NCBI RefSeq assembly: GCF_001420915.1
Contig: NZ_CP013021.1
Span: 4,002,501 to 4,066,500 of the forward strand
Direction: 5' to 3'
Origin: Agarivorans gilvus
Lineage (GTDB): Bacteria; Pseudomonadota; Gammaproteobacteria; Enterobacterales; Celerinatantimonadaceae
Length of the DNA: 64,000 nucleotides
Position numbers and translations under genes: made by a program. Shown here piece after piece: positions 49,912 to 57,343 of the stretch. Position 1 is the stretch's first letter; each line of letters starts with the position of its first letter. The notes beneath the pieces are model-generated. The model made no database searches. It was not told the origin of the DNA and saw nothing but the letters and a program-made list of their open reading frames with translations.

Positions 49912-51390
49912 TTATGGTTGTTGGATGGAATTCACATTTAGTGCGTCATTGTACAAGGCTTCGTACTGCCATACCGATTGTTGCCAATTAAAGCGCGACA
50001 ACATAGCCCGGTGGCGCATGGCTTGAAACTCCTCTGGATGCTCCAAGTAAAGTAACAGCGCGCGGCGCAAAATATTCAGTAAGTCAGCAGGCTCGGGATC
50101 ATAGAATATGTGGCCAGTCGCTTGCTCTGGCTGTTCATCATAATCGTTAACGGTATCTTTTAACCCGCCGACACCGCGCACTATGGGTAAAGTCCCATAG
50201 GCTAGGCTATACATTTGATTTAAGCCGCAGGGCTCAAATAATGAAGGCATTAGGAAGAAATCGGCGCCGGCTTCCACCAAATGAGCGAGTTCATTGCTAT
50301 AGGCGTGAATAAAGCGCAGTTTATCTGGCCACTTTTGTTGCAAGGCTTCTAGTTCGGCCACGATGCCACTGTCACCGGTACCGACAATGATGACTTGAAC
50401 TCGATGGCGTAGGAATTGCTCTAAAGCGGGTAGCAGTAAATAAAATCCTTTTTGCTCGGTAAGACGACATACCATGCCAAAAATAGGGACATCGAGTTGA
50501 GCTAAATCGGTTTTCACTTGCAGCGCTTGGCGACAAACGCTTTTCCCGCTCAGGTCGCTACTAGAGTAGTTGGCAGGAATAAATCGGTCGGTAGCGGGAT
50601 CCCAATCGGAATATTCACAGCCATTTAAAATGCCCACTAAATCGCTGCGGCGTTGCTGAAAGTAATCACATAAACCGTGCGAACCCAAGCGCGTCAGTAG
50701 CTCTTCTGCATAGGTGGGGCTTACCGCGTTGATTTTATCTGCAAAACGGATCCCCGCTTTGAGTAAATTAATGCAGTTGTAACCGTCTAATATTTGGTCG
50801 ACTAAACCGTCGGCTAAGTCTTCAAGCAGCTGAAACTGGTGTTTTTCAAAAATACCCTGAAAGGCGGCATTATGAATCGATAACACCGATTTACTGTTGC
50901 AGAAGAAAGGGTGATGGCCGTATTTTTGCTTGAGTAGGTAAGGTACTAAGGCGGTGTGCCAGTCGTTACAATGGAAAATGTCTGGCTTAAAACCCAAGGC
51001 CTCAGTAACTTGAAAGATAGCGCGCGAGAAAAAGGTGAAGCGTTCACCGTTGTCGTCGTAAGCAAATTCGCCTTCGCTATACAGCTGGTCGCGTTCAAAA
51101 TAATTGTGCTGTTGAATTAAGTAAACGGGCACATCTTCTAACATCAACTGGTAAACGGCATAGTCGATGTCTTGGCAATCGTTGCCCGTGTGCAGACACA
51201 AATCGAGCAGTTTTTCTGCTTCATCGTGACGATTAATGGTCTTGTAGAACGGCATGATAATTCTAACATCTTGGCCGTGTTCTTTTAGTGCAAGCGGAAG
51301 AGCCTTGGCAACATCGGCGAGACCACCGGTTTTTGCGAGGCTTTCAACTTCTGAGGCAAGAAACAGAATCTTGACAGGATGGGCTGTCAC
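49912..51390 (-). CDS. glgA: Glycogen synthase (ADP-glucose type)
   Basis: A 492-residue GT5 enzyme that extends alpha-1,4-glucan from ADP-glucose. The N-terminal KTGGLADVAKALP binds ADP-glucose, with FHCNDWHTALVPYLL in the first domain and PSLFEPCGLNQMYSLAYGT at the C-terminal catalytic site (Glu of the EPCGL motif). It starts with GTG after AAGGAG; a 9-bp hairpin sits just upstream of that site. It is co-transcribed with glgC. No glgB or glgP is in the window. Confidence 0.95.
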   Translation of the reverse strand: MTAHPVKILFLASEVESLAKTGGLADVAKALPLALKEHGQDVRIIMPFYKTINRHDEAEKLLDLCLHTGNDCQDIDYAVYQLMLEDVPVYLIQQHNYFERDQLYSEGEFAYDDNGERFTFFSRAIFQVTEALGFKPDIFHCNDWHTALVPYLLKQKYGHHPFFCNSKSVLSIHNAAFQGIFEKHQFQLLEDLADGLVDQILDGYNCINLLKAGIRFADKINAVSPTYAEELLTRLGSHGLCDYFQQRRSDLVGILNGCEYSDWDPATDRFIPANYSSSDLSGKSVCRQALQVKTDLAQLDVPIFGMVCRLTEQKGFYLLLPALEQFLRHRVQVIIVGTGDSGIVAELEALQQKWPDKLRFIHAYSNELAHLVEAGADFFLMPSLFEPCGLNQMYSLAYGTLPIVRGVGGLKDTVNDYDEQPEQATGHIFYDPEPADLLNILRRALLLYLEHPEEFQAMRHRAMLSRFNWQQSVWQYEALYNDALNVNSIQQP

Positions 51391-51408
51391 AGAGTACTCC
51401 TTAACGAT

Positions 51409-51430
51409 TAAGGCACCGAAGGGTGCCTTA
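51409..51430 (-). promoter_or_regulatory. Hairpin in the glgC-glgA spacer, before the glgA ribosome site
   Basis: TAAGGCACC and GGTGCCTTA form a perfect 9-bp stem with a 4-base loop. It ends 6 bases before the glgA Shine-Dalgarno AAGGAG. No T-run follows, so it looks like an mRNA stability or translation element rather than a terminator. Confidence 0.55.
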
Positions 51431-51484
51431 GATGATGCTCATATTATGTGGTTATTACTTGTTCATTTTCAAGCCAAATTATGC

Positions 51485-52708
51485 TTAAAAGCCAACCTTG
51501 GCATTTTTAGCAATTACCACGATTCCTTCTGGAGAAACGGTAAAGCGTTTGCGATCGTCTTCTATGTTCTCCCCAATGATGGTGCCGGGGGCAATTTCTG
51601 CGTTTTTATCGATGATAGCTCGACGAATTTGACAGCCTTCACCGATGCGGCAGTTACCGATTAAAATCGATTCACTCACCACTGAGCCTGGTCGCACGTG
51701 ACTTCTGAAACCAAACACGCTGCGATTAACCTCCGAGCCAAGAATAAAGCTGCCCGCAGAAATTAACGATTGGCTTACGCTAACTTTTTTGTCGCCTACA
51801 TCTTTAAAGGTGGCAGGGGGAAGTGGTGGGTAATGGGTGTGCAGTGGAAACTTGGGGTTATACAGTGAGAATGGAGGTTCTTCTTCCAACAAGTCCATAT
51901 GCGCGGCCCAGTAGGAGTCGATGGTTCCTACATCGCGCCAATAGCCGCTAGCTGATTCACCAGCAATTTCGTTTTTGGTGAAGTCATAGGCAAATACATT
52001 ACCTTTGGGGTAGAGTTTAGGAATAATGTCGTGACCAAAATCGTGGTTTGAATTAAGGTCGTCGGTATCGGCTTCTAAGGCATCTAACAATACTTGGCGT
52101 TCAAATACATAGTTGCCCATTGAGGCTAAAACATGGTCTGGGTCGCCAGGAATGGTTTTAGGGTTTACCTTGGGTTTTTCTTCAAAGCCGATCATGCGAC
52201 CTTCTTCATCCACCTCGATAATACCAAACTGGTCGGCTTGTTCCTTAGGCACTTTAATGGCGGCAACCGTTAGGTCGGCTTTATTGTGGCGATGCTCATC
52301 TACCATTTGTCGCACATCCATCTTGTAGATGTGGTCACTACCAAAAATACATACATGCTCGGGTTCGTTAATCTCAATGAAGCGAGCGTTTTGATAAATC
52401 GCATCGGCTGTACCGTCGTACCACCGTTTGCCTACACGCATTTGTGCGGGTACCGCATCAATAAATCTGTCGGTAATAATGCCAGACAAATGCCAAGCTT
52501 GGCGTAGGTGGATGTTAAGAGACTGAGATTTGAACTGGGTAAGTACGTAGATTTTGAGAAAGTCTGAATTGACAAAGTTATTTAGGGCGAAGTCAATAAG
52601 CCGATAACTTCCTCCAAAAGGGACCGCTGGCTTGGTGCGGCTGTCGGTCAAGGGGTAGAGGCGAGTACCTTCTCCACCTGCGAGTATCATTGTTAAAATG
52701 CCAGCCAT
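51485..52708 (-). CDS. glgC: Glucose-1-phosphate adenylyltransferase
   Basis: A 407-residue ADP-glucose pyrophosphorylase, the first committed step of glycogen synthesis. It has LAGGEGTRLYPLTDSRTKPA (nucleotide loop), FGGSYRLIDFALNN, GTADAIYQN, SDHIYKMD, and a left-handed beta-helix with SILIGNCRIGEGCQIRRAII. An operator-like palindrome of LacI type lies just upstream at 52739, suggesting control by sugar state. Confidence 0.95.
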   Translation of the reverse strand: MAGILTMILAGGEGTRLYPLTDSRTKPAVPFGGSYRLIDFALNNFVNSDFLKIYVLTQFKSQSLNIHLRQAWHLSGIITDRFIDAVPAQMRVGKRWYDGTADAIYQNARFIEINEPEHVCIFGSDHIYKMDVRQMVDEHRHNKADLTVAAIKVPKEQADQFGIIEVDEEGRMIGFEEKPKVNPKTIPGDPDHVLASMGNYVFERQVLLDALEADTDDLNSNHDFGHDIIPKLYPKGNVFAYDFTKNEIAGESASGYWRDVGTIDSYWAAHMDLLEEEPPFSLYNPKFPLHTHYPPLPPATFKDVGDKKVSVSQSLISAGSFILGSEVNRSVFGFRSHVRPGSVVSESILIGNCRIGEGCQIRRAIIDKNAEIAPGTIIGENIEDDRKRFTVSPEGIVVIAKNAKVGF

Positions 52709-52738
52709 AAGACCTTTACCTCTAAAGTTATGTTGGAA

Positions 52739-52754
52739 TTGAAATCGTTTTCAA
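52739..52754. promoter_or_regulatory. Candidate LacI-family operator before glgC
   Basis: TTGAAATCGTTTTCAA is palindromic except for one pair and has the central CG typical of LacI-family sites. It lies between the -10 (52774) and the glgC start (52708), a classical repressor position. The regulator gene is not in the window. Confidence 0.6.
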
Positions 52755-52773
52755 AGTGGCTTGGCTTAGTGTC

Positions 52774-52803
52774 CTTATATTTACCTTTGATGTAAATAGT
52801 CAA
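52774..52803 (-). promoter_or_regulatory. glgC promoter
   Basis: On the minus strand TTGACT (52798-52803) and TATAAG (52774-52779) are spaced by 18 bases. Confidence 0.55.
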
Positions 52804-52840
52804 TTAAGGCTTTTGTTAATCCACATTAAAAAAGACCGTT

Positions 52841-53872
52841 TTATACACAACAGCGTAATATTTTAAATTTTTTGTTGTCGAGCTTGGTTTCATAACGTGA
52901 GAAGTGCTGCTTAATTAGCGATTCATACTGCAGAAAGCTATTGGCCACTATCCATAATTCGCCGTTCTCTCTCAAATGTTGCTTAGCTTGAGCAAGAAAG
53001 GTTTCGGTAGTTTCATACTGAGTTGCTATACCGGCATGAAACGGTGGGTTACTTACAATAAAATCAAAGCGCTGCTTCACCTCACTCAATCCATCAGAAG
53101 CAATTACTGTTCCAGCGATAGCGTTTTCTTTTAAGGTGGCTTGGGTGCTAGCGATGGCGTAGGCACTGACATCGAGCAGACTAATTTGAATGGGGTAAAG
53201 TAGCGCTTGGCTTGCACCAATAATGCCCGCACCGCAACCAAAGTCGAGCACAGCGCCGTGCATCGCTGGTAGCTGTTCTAAGAGTAGTTGGCTACCTTCG
53301 TCGAGTTTGCCGTGATTAAACACTCCCGGTAACGATTTCACCTGTAAGGTTTTGGCGGGTAGTGCTACTTCAAAATGCTCGAACCACGGCTCTAGTTGGA
53401 AGGCTGGCACAGTTTGATTAAGAGTGCCAAAGTACAAACTACAGCGTCTGGCGCTGTCAATTTTGTTGAGTTTTATGCCATAGCTGGCTAATAGTTTTTC
53501 GCAACCTTTAACCCCACCTCTATTTTCACCCACCACAAAAATTTCTGCGCCTTGCTGCAATTGCGGCAGAATGCAGGCGAATAAATAGGCTGCTTCTTGT
53601 TTGGCTTTAGGCATGAAAAACAACAACGCATTGCTGTTTTCCTGCAACTGAGCTTGAGCACTAAATTGGCAACTGAGCTTAGAATGAGATTGCTCAGAGA
53701 AATATTGGTAGTGGCCAAAATGATTACAGCAAATTTGCAAGGATGCGACTTGCTCTAGCAATTGCAGAGGGTAAGCATCGGCCAGTTGGCCCGCTACAAC
53801 GAGGTGTTGTTGCTCAAATAGATTGTCGTGGCGTTCAAGTACTTGGCTGGTGGCATGTAGCGTTGTATTCAT
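52841..53872 (-). CDS. rsmC: 16S rRNA (guanine-1207-N2)-methyltransferase
   Basis: A 343-residue RsmC with tandem methyltransferase folds. The N-terminal half is degenerate; the C-terminal half has GAVLDFGCGAGIIGASQ (SAM), LLDVSAYAIASTQATL and the N2-guanine motif FIVSNPPFHAG. It methylates G1207 of 16S rRNA. Confidence 0.93.
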   Translation of the reverse strand: MNTTLHATSQVLERHDNLFEQQHLVVAGQLADAYPLQLLEQVASLQICCNHFGHYQYFSEQSHSKLSCQFSAQAQLQENSNALLFFMPKAKQEAAYLFACILPQLQQGAEIFVVGENRGGVKGCEKLLASYGIKLNKIDSARRCSLYFGTLNQTVPAFQLEPWFEHFEVALPAKTLQVKSLPGVFNHGKLDEGSQLLLEQLPAMHGAVLDFGCGAGIIGASQALLYPIQISLLDVSAYAIASTQATLKENAIAGTVIASDGLSEVKQRFDFIVSNPPFHAGIATQYETTETFLAQAKQHLRENGELWIVANSFLQYESLIKQHFSRYETKLDNKKFKILRCCV

Positions 53873-54031
53873 AAGGTTTGCTTACTGGCAATAATTGGCG
53901 GCAATAATAAAAAGTTTTCAACTAAAAGGCTATCTCATCACAAGATATGCGGATTTATTTTTCAGCTTACTTGACTTTTAGTGAAAGCTAAGGAAACTAG
54001 CTAGCACTAAATTTGATTTATTGAGACAGTA

Positions 54032-54112
54032 ATGCAGCCAATTTCGTTGAAACTTAAGAAGTATAAACGGCCCGAACTAAAACGCGGGTGGTTGATGGCT
54101 GGGTGTGAATAA
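54032..54112 (+). CDS. Candidate Lys-rich leader peptide of dapA
   Basis: A 26-codon ORF, MQPISLKLKKYKRPELKRGW..., with five Lys codons (54050, 54056, 54059, 54065, 54080), four within six codons. It ends in TAA at 54110, 18 bases before an intrinsic terminator that precedes dapA, the gene for a lysine-pathway enzyme. The ribosome site is weak (GAGA at 54023). Its position and Lys content fit a transcription-attenuation leader; it is not a described leader to my knowledge. Confidence 0.6.
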   Translation: MQPISLKLKKYKRPELKRGWLMAGCE

Positions 54113-54158
54113 ATCGAAAGTGTATTTTTGAACCCGGCCACTGTGACCGGGTTTTTTT
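54035..54158 (+). promoter_or_regulatory. Candidate transcription attenuator controlling dapA
   Basis: Segment 1 CAGCCA (54035-54040) is complementary to segment 2 TGGCTG (54096-54101). Segment 2 extended (TGGCTGG, to 54102) can pair instead with segment 3 CCGGCCA (54134-54140, one G-U). Segment 3 overlaps the 5' arm of the terminator. The three pairings are mutually exclusive, as in classical amino-acid attenuators: stalling at the Lys codons would free segment 2 to block the terminator. Confidence 0.6.
54131..54158 (+). terminator. Intrinsic terminator upstream of dapA (attenuator stem)
   Basis: AACCCGG and CCGGGTT form a 7-bp stem; the loop can add CAC/GTG. It is followed by a run of seven T, 27 bases before the dapA start. 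Confidence 0.85.
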
Positions 54159-54185
54159 ATTTTTGAAGTGAGAGATGGAGCGGGC

Positions 54186-55058
54186 ATGTTTAAAGGATCG
54201 ATAGTCGCGTTGGTAACTCCCTTTATTGAAGGTGAGGTAGATTATGCCGCGATTCGCGAGTTGGTTGAGTGGCATATTGGTCAGGGCACGCACGGAATTG
54301 TGCCCGTGGGAACAACGGGAGAAAGCCCAACTTTAACCCATGACGAACACATTGCCGTGGTTAAAACGGTAGTGGAACAAGCTAAAGGGCGTGTGCCTGT
54401 TATCGCCGGTGCTGGGTCAAATAACCCCATCGAAGCTATCGAATACACCAAGGCGGCTCAACAAGCGGGAGCCGATGCCACCTTGCATGTGGCGGGATAT
54501 TACAACCGCCCAAATCAAGAAGGCTTATACCAGCACTTTAAGATGCTGCATGATGCTACCGACATTCCGATTGTTTTATATAACATTCCACCTCGTGCCG
54601 TGGTTGATTTAAGCCCGGTAACCATTGCTAAGCTTGCTCAACTACCACGTATTGTGGGAGTTAAAGATGCCACTGGTGACTTATCGCGGCCCTTGTTTGA
54701 GCGCCAGTTAGTTGACCAAGATTTCTGCTGGTTAAGTGGTGAAGACGCCACGGCGGTGTCGTACAACATCAGTGGTGGCCAGGGCTGTATTTCGGTGACC
54801 GCTAACGTGGCGCCTAAGTTATGCGCACAAATGCAGCAGGCCACCTTAGATGGTGATTATGCTAAAGCAAGGCAGATTCAAGATAAATTGATCCCCTTAC
54901 ATCAAGTGATGTTTGCTGAGCCTAGTCCGGCTGGTGCTAAATATGCGATGTCGCTATTAAATAAATGTCAGCCAGATTGCCGTTTGCCAGTGACAGAATT
55001 ATCAGAGACCACTAAAACACGTATTAAAAATGTGATGCAAAGTTTAGAGCTTATCTAA
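54186..55058 (+). CDS. dapA: 4-hydroxy-tetrahydrodipicolinate synthase
   Basis: A 290-residue TIM-barrel aldolase that starts the DAP/lysine branch from pyruvate and aspartate semialdehyde. GTTGESPTL (about 42-50), VLYNIPPR with the catalytic Tyr132, and VGVKDATGD with Schiff-base Lys160 are present. The ATG at 54186 has GGAG upstream. A terminator and a Lys-rich leader precede it. The usual downstream gene bamC is missing. Confidence 0.95.
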   Translation: MFKGSIVALVTPFIEGEVDYAAIRELVEWHIGQGTHGIVPVGTTGESPTLTHDEHIAVVKTVVEQAKGRVPVIAGAGSNNPIEAIEYTKAAQQAGADATLHVAGYYNRPNQEGLYQHFKMLHDATDIPIVLYNIPPRAVVDLSPVTIAKLAQLPRIVGVKDATGDLSRPLFERQLVDQDFCWLSGEDATAVSYNISGGQGCISVTANVAPKLCAQMQQATLDGDYAKARQIQDKLIPLHQVMFAEPSPAGAKYAMSLLNKCQPDCRLPVTELSETTKTRIKNVMQSLELI

Positions 55059-55076
55059 AGACTCTAAGCCGATGTT

Positions 55077-55104
55077 AAAAGGTCGAGCTTGCTCGGCCTT
55101 TTTT
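55077..55104 (+). terminator. Terminator after dapA
   Basis: AAAAGGTCGAGC and GCTCGGCCTTTT pair with one mismatch, and a T-run follows. Confidence 0.85.
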
Positions 55105-55177
55105 ATGCTTGGCTTATAAGCGATTTGCTTAACGGCCTTGCTATACTCAGAGCAGAATCAACGACAAGGAAGTGTGT

Positions 55178-55951
55178 GTGGCGGAGCTAGATTTAGTAAG
55201 CTTTTTTCATGGAATAGTTGAACCCGACAGTGGCTATTGGCTCTATCAAGCCAGCGATAGCAGCGTATCTTTGCATTACCCATGGCAACATACTCAAGCT
55301 CAGCAACTTCCTCTAGAGCAGTGGCTTAAAATGCTCGACAAGCGCTGCCGTGGCGCCTTTCAGCAAGCTTTGGCGAACAGCTTACGCCAACAGCAAGCGC
55401 TGGTATGTCATTATTGCCATAGCGAGGATGAGTGGTTGCGGCTCAATGGCGTGCCGATGCAGATCCAACAACAAAGCTATTTGTTGGCTAGTGTTTTGCC
55501 ACTAACCATGCCGGTGATTACCGATGAAACCCAATTACGCGATCCACAAACCGGTTTGTTGTCAGCGACCTTGTTTCGTCAGTTGTTAATTCAGGCTATT
55601 CGTTTGAGTCAGCGTAACTATGAGTCTTTTGTAGTGTTGAGTCTTCGTTATCGCGCTAGTGACTTGTCTCTGGTGACCGCCATTATTGCTCAAGTATTGC
55701 AGCAGCAACTGCGTCGCTCAGATAGCGTAGGCCGATGGGAAGACAACGAACTGTTGGCCTTGCTCTACGGTACTAGTGCTAATTCGGTGAATTTGGTGGT
55801 GGACAAACTGCGTGATGAGCTACAAGCGCAGTTAGTAGGAGTGGGCTTAGAGGAATTGCAACTCGGTTGGACCAGCTATCCTCGTGATGGAGAGAGTGTT
55901 GATAGCTTGCTGGCGCGACGCTTGGAACAGAGCGAGCCCTTAGCTGATTAA
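55178..55951 (+). CDS. Degenerate GGDEF domain protein
   Basis: A 257-residue protein. Residues about 120-250 follow the GGDEF fold (RDPQTGLLSATLFRQLLIQ, FVVLSLRYRASDLSLVTAII, LRRSDSVGRWEDNELLALL), but the GGDEF signature itself reads WEDNE, so diguanylate cyclase activity is unlikely. The N-terminal ~110 residues are PAS-like at most. I choose the GTG at 55178, seven bases after AAGGA. It may act as a binding or regulatory protein. No membrane segment. Confidence 0.75.
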   Translation: MAELDLVSFFHGIVEPDSGYWLYQASDSSVSLHYPWQHTQAQQLPLEQWLKMLDKRCRGAFQQALANSLRQQQALVCHYCHSEDEWLRLNGVPMQIQQQSYLLASVLPLTMPVITDETQLRDPQTGLLSATLFRQLLIQAIRLSQRNYESFVVLSLRYRASDLSLVTAIIAQVLQQQLRRSDSVGRWEDNELLALLYGTSANSVNLVVDKLRDELQAQLVGVGLEELQLGWTSYPRDGESVDSLLARRLEQSEPLAD

Positions 55952-55993
55952 CTCAAACAGGCAGCTTAAGACTACCTGTTTATCGAATACAAG

Positions 55994-56149
55994 TTATTTG
56001 GCCTGACGTACTAAGCTAAGGCTATTTTTTAGTATCCCTAAGTTTAAGTTTTGTTGCTGCTCAGGCTCAACAATAATTCCATTAGCATCACTAAAGGCGG
56101 GAACTTGCCCTGCTTCTGCAATACCGCGGCTATCTATGTATTTAGCCAT
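55994..56149 (-). CDS. Small protein of unknown function (51 residues)
   Basis: A 51-codon ORF with AAGGAG three bases before the ATG, composed of MAKYIDSRGIAEAGQVPAFS followed by a polar, Gln-rich and then helical segment. The good ribosome site and normal codon use support it. No family is recognised. It lies between the GGDEF-like gene and a 112-residue unknown gene on the same strand. Confidence 0.5.
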   Translation of the reverse strand: MAKYIDSRGIAEAGQVPAFSDANGIIVEPEQQQNLNLGILKNSLSLVRQAK

Positions 56150-56236
56150 GCACTCCTTTTTGTGAATCCATAGTCCGTATTTGTTATTTGTTATTTGTTT
56201 TGTGTTTTTGTTGAATTTATATCTTTTTTGCTTGGT

Positions 56237-56575
56237 CTAGGCCCTAGCCAGTATTTCAGGACCGCGTCGGCCTTTTTCTTCCATGTACTGGTAGTACAAA
56301 CGAATATGAGTGGCTGCTTGGTCAACGCTGCGGCCCATGGCTTCGCGGATCTGCTTGCGATTAGCTTGTTTGGCATCATCACTATCGCGTAGTTGGGTTG
56401 CGCTCATGCCGGGTTGTACGTCGTTATTTCCAAACACTGGACTACCGGGATTGCTCATTTGTTTTTGCGCGGTGAATTCGGTAATGGTTTGTCGAGGGGC
56501 GGTATTTTGAATACGCTGACGCGCCAGATAGGGCGACTCATAGGATGCGACTTGTAAATTGTAATTAACCTGCAT
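56237..56575 (-). CDS. Protein of unknown function (112 residues)
   Basis: A polar, Gln/Arg-rich protein with no signal peptide or membrane segment; it ends in a helical, charged stretch (LYYQYMEEKGRRGPEILARA). GAGCG lies a few bases before the ATG. I do not recognise it. It is 87 bases upstream of the 51-residue ORF on the same strand, so the two might be one unit. Confidence 0.55.
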   Translation of the reverse strand: MQVNYNLQVASYESPYLARQRIQNTAPRQTITEFTAQKQMSNPGSPVFGNNDVQPGMSATQLRDSDDAKQANRKQIREAMGRSVDQAATHIRLYYQYMEEKGRRGPEILARA

Positions 56576-56641
56576 AATCGCGCTCGAAATAAAAGTGAAT
56601 GGCGTTCATTAAGCCCCTTATCGGCCGAGTCTTAATAAACT

Positions 56642-57343
56642 TTAGCTGCAAGCAAGGTAATGGGCAATGTGCGGGTTCGCTGGCGCTTGTTGTAACTGTT
56701 CTACGCTAGCAAACTGCTGGGTTTGCCCTTGCTCAACAAAGGCGACTCGCTGTGCTACGCGCAGGGCATCTTGCCATTGATGAGTTACCATCAATACCGC
56801 TAACTGATATTGCTCAGCCAGCTGTTTTACCAATTCTAAGCACTCTAGACGCAACATTGGGTCAAGTGCGCTAAAGGGTTCGTCTAACAATAATATTGGC
56901 CGGTTTTGCACCAAACAGCGGGCTAGTGCGGCGCGTTGTTGTTGCCCGCCCGAGACTTGGTCGGGGCGTTTATTGAGTATTGATGCTATGCCGAGTTGCT
57001 CGGCGATTTGCATCATTTGTTTTTGTTGCTTGGCATTCAGCTTGAGCTTTTTACTCAAGCCGAGGGCGATATTCTGTTGCAGTGACAAATGATGAAATAA
57101 GTTGTGTTGTTGAAATAAGCTAGTCACCGGGCGTTGAGCAATAGGCAGTGCTAATAAGCTTTCTCCTTGCCAATTTAAGTCTCCAGCAGAGGCTGGGATG
57201 AAGCCGGCAATCAGCTCCAATAAGGTACTTTTACCGCTACCGCTGGCCCCTAGCAGGGCGACCACTTCGCCGGGATTAACTTCCAGCGAGTAGTTAAAAT
57301 GATGAAGCTGGCGTTGGCATTGTAGCTTAGCGATGCTCAGCAT
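56642..57343 (-). CDS. thiQ: Thiamine ABC transporter, ATP-binding protein
   Basis: A 233-residue ABC ATPase with Walker A GASGSGKST (about 32-40), LFQQHNLFHHLS (Q-loop), VSGGQQQRAALAR signature and LLLDEPFSALDP. The order thiB-thiP-thiQ, with a 17-base overlap with thiP, fits the thiamine/TPP importer. It energises uptake at the inner membrane. Confidence 0.92.
   Translation of the reverse strand: MLSIAKLQCQRQLHHFNYSLEVNPGEVVALLGASGSGKSTLLELIAGFIPASAGDLNWQGESLLALPIAQRPVTSLFQQHNLFHHLSLQQNIALGLSKKLKLNAKQQKQMMQIAEQLGIASILNKRPDQVSGGQQQRAALARCLVQNRPILLLDEPFSALDPMLRLECLELVKQLAEQYQLAVLMVTHQWQDALRVAQRVAFVEQGQTQQFASVEQLQQAPANPHIAHYLACS

Noticed and set aside
54035..54186. Lysine riboswitch upstream of dapA
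   Set aside because: The space is too short (about 150 bases including a coding leader) and the conserved five-stem L-box core is not seen. A leader-peptide attenuator fits better.
54054..54293. 79-codon minus-strand ORF across the dapA start
   Set aside because: It is antisense to the leader, terminator and dapA, with no ribosome site.
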